Positions 14,195 through 15,106 of a stretch of 15,106 nt of DNA are shown here, one piece after another; within the stretch, counting starts at the first letter, position 1, and the number at the start of each line of letters is the position of its first letter. The notes beneath the pieces are model-generated. The model saw nothing but the letters and a program-made list of their open reading frames with translations. It had not been told where the DNA came from and ran no database searches. The stretch lies in assembly GCA_046482855.1 (NCBI GenBank), contig JAWOEH010000135.1, positions 1 to 15,106 on the forward strand, in the 5' to 3' direction. This DNA is from CAYVSF01 sp046482855 (GTDB taxonomy: Bacteria; Bacteroidota; Bacteroidia; Bacteroidales; UBA12077). Position numbers and translations under genes: made by a program.

Positions 14195-15106
14195 TTACGT
14201 TACCTCATCTTTCTCGGCCGAATATTTTTCATATAATTTATCCTTCACAATCACCCGCAACTGCTCAATTGCCTGAAACACGTCCATAAAGGAGGTATAG
14301 AGTGGTGTAACTCCCATACGAATGTTATCGGGCTCCCGGAAATCCGGAATAACCGATTTTCCCATAAGTTCCGGATCAATAAGGGCTTTGCATATCCGGT
14401 AAGCCTCAGGGTGCTTCAGAGATACATGAGAGCCTCTTTGCTCATCTTGCTCGGGCGATCCCATCCGGTAACCTAAAGAAGCTAACTCCTGTTTATAAAG
14501 ATCGATCATGTAGCGGGTTAGCTCCGTACTCTTTTGGCGAATAGCGTCCATACCTGCCTCCACAAGCATGGCAACTGCAGGCTCGATGGCTGAAAGAGAA
14601 AGCATCGGGGGGGTTCCTGCCAAAAATTTTCGTATACCTTCAGCCGGACGGTAATCCAGGCCAAATTCAAAAGGATTGGCTTCACCAAACCATCCCCAAA
14701 TGGGCGACTCCAATTGTTCCTGAAGATCTTTACGTACATATAAAAAGGCCAAAGAACCCGGCCCCCCGTTCAGGTATTTATAGGTACACCCAACAGCTAA
14801 ATCGGCATTGGCTCCGTTAAGATCAACCGGAACAGCACCAGCAGAGTGACTTAGGTCCCAAAGCACCAGCCCTCCTTTTTGGTGCACCTTTTCAGTTATG
14901 GCTTTCATATTGTACATAAAAGCACTCTTAAACACCACGTGCGAGAGTGTAAGGAGTGCCGTATCCTCATCTATCAGGCGATCCAACTCATCAAGGGTAA
15001 CGCTCTGCTCATCTTCCGACCGGGCTAATTGCAGTTGATGCTTATCGCCAAACAGACGTATAAGCCCCTGCAACAGGTAAATATCGGAGGGAAAATTAAG
15101 GGTATC
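14195..15106 (-). CDS. kynU: Kynureninase, N-terminus beyond window
   Basis: The reverse strand is open from the right edge (first readable residues DTLNFPSDIYLLQGLIRLFG) to a TAA at 14195: 303 codons of a protein usually about 420 residues, so roughly the first quarter is missing. Kynureninase is a PLP enzyme that splits kynurenine or 3-hydroxykynurenine into (3-hydroxy)anthranilate and alanine, in tryptophan breakdown or de novo NAD synthesis. Landmarks are NFPSDIY, VLWDLSHSAGAVPVDL (PLP-contacting Asp), CTYKYLNGGPGSLAFLYV (PLP lysine), FLAGTPPMLSLSAIEP and the C-terminal DNIRMGVTPLYTSF. The loop usually written GWWGH or GWFGH reads GWFGEANPFEFG, with Glu in place of His. Downstream is the shared terminator. 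No other kyn or nad genes are in view. Confidence 0.92.
   Translation of the reverse strand, partial: DTLNFPSDIYLLQGLIRLFGDKHQLQLARSEDEQSVTLDELDRLIDEDTALLTLSHVVFKSAFMYNMKAITEKVHQKGGLVLWDLSHSAGAVPVDLNGANADLAVGCTYKYLNGGPGSLAFLYVRKDLQEQLESPIWGWFGEANPFEFGLDYRPAEGIRKFLAGTPPMLSLSAIEPAVAMLVEAGMDAIRQKSTELTRYMIDLYKQELASLGYRMGSPEQDEQRGSHVSLKHPEAYRICKALIDPELMGKSVIPDFREPDNIRMGVTPLYTSFMDVFQAIEQLRVIVKDKLYEKYSAEKDEVT

Noticed and set aside
14166..14196. AACCGG/CCGGTT inverted repeat at the kynureninase stop
   Set aside because: 6-bp arms with a 19-base loop; the nearby bidirectional terminator at 14086-14121 explains termination better.

Overview
The window looks like chromosomal DNA of a Bacteroidota bacterium, probably Cytophagales or a near relative. 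Supporting signs are several promoters of the TTTG-N19/20-TAnnTTTG type, almost no Shine-Dalgarno sites, A-rich leaders, several lipoproteins with short lipoboxes, and families common in that phylum (DUF4168, a DUF6132-like protein, NADase-type glycan-binding domain, NYN-LOTUS). There are no rRNA or tRNA genes, insertion sequences, phage genes or CRISPR arrays that I can support.

Layout. (1) Positions 1-4496 hold an uncharacterised divergent locus. Leftward is an operon of a four-helix membrane protein followed by a large unknown protein that runs off the left edge; the latter is an open frame without a stop inside the window. Rightward is an overlapping pair: a lipoprotein with a WD40/PD40-like repeat and a secreted protein with an NADase-type glycan-binding (discoidin-like) domain. 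The two facing promoters appear to start transcription almost at the start codons. (2) Positions 4830-7107 hold small stand-alone genes: an HdeD-like DUF308 membrane protein, a single-domain PAS protein, a small lipoprotein and a two-helix DUF6132-like protein, with structured intergenic DNA. (3) Positions 7397-11893 hold housekeeping or stress genes: a CPA2 cation/proton antiporter with a TrkA-N domain, a DsrE-like protein, an NYN-LOTUS putative RNase, an alanine racemase and a YwbE protein. (4) Positions 12238-14067 hold three paralogous exported DUF4168 proteins, one a lipoprotein and two soluble; the first two form an operon closed by a strong terminator. (5) A kynureninase gene on the minus strand runs off the right edge and shares a bidirectional terminator with the last DUF4168 gene.

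The most unusual parts are the divergent surface/envelope locus at the left edge and the DUF4168 trio, in which every protein is an internal tandem duplication with an exact 56-residue period between its Arg-Tyr/Phe motifs. I found no clear evidence of a complete new defence or mobile system.
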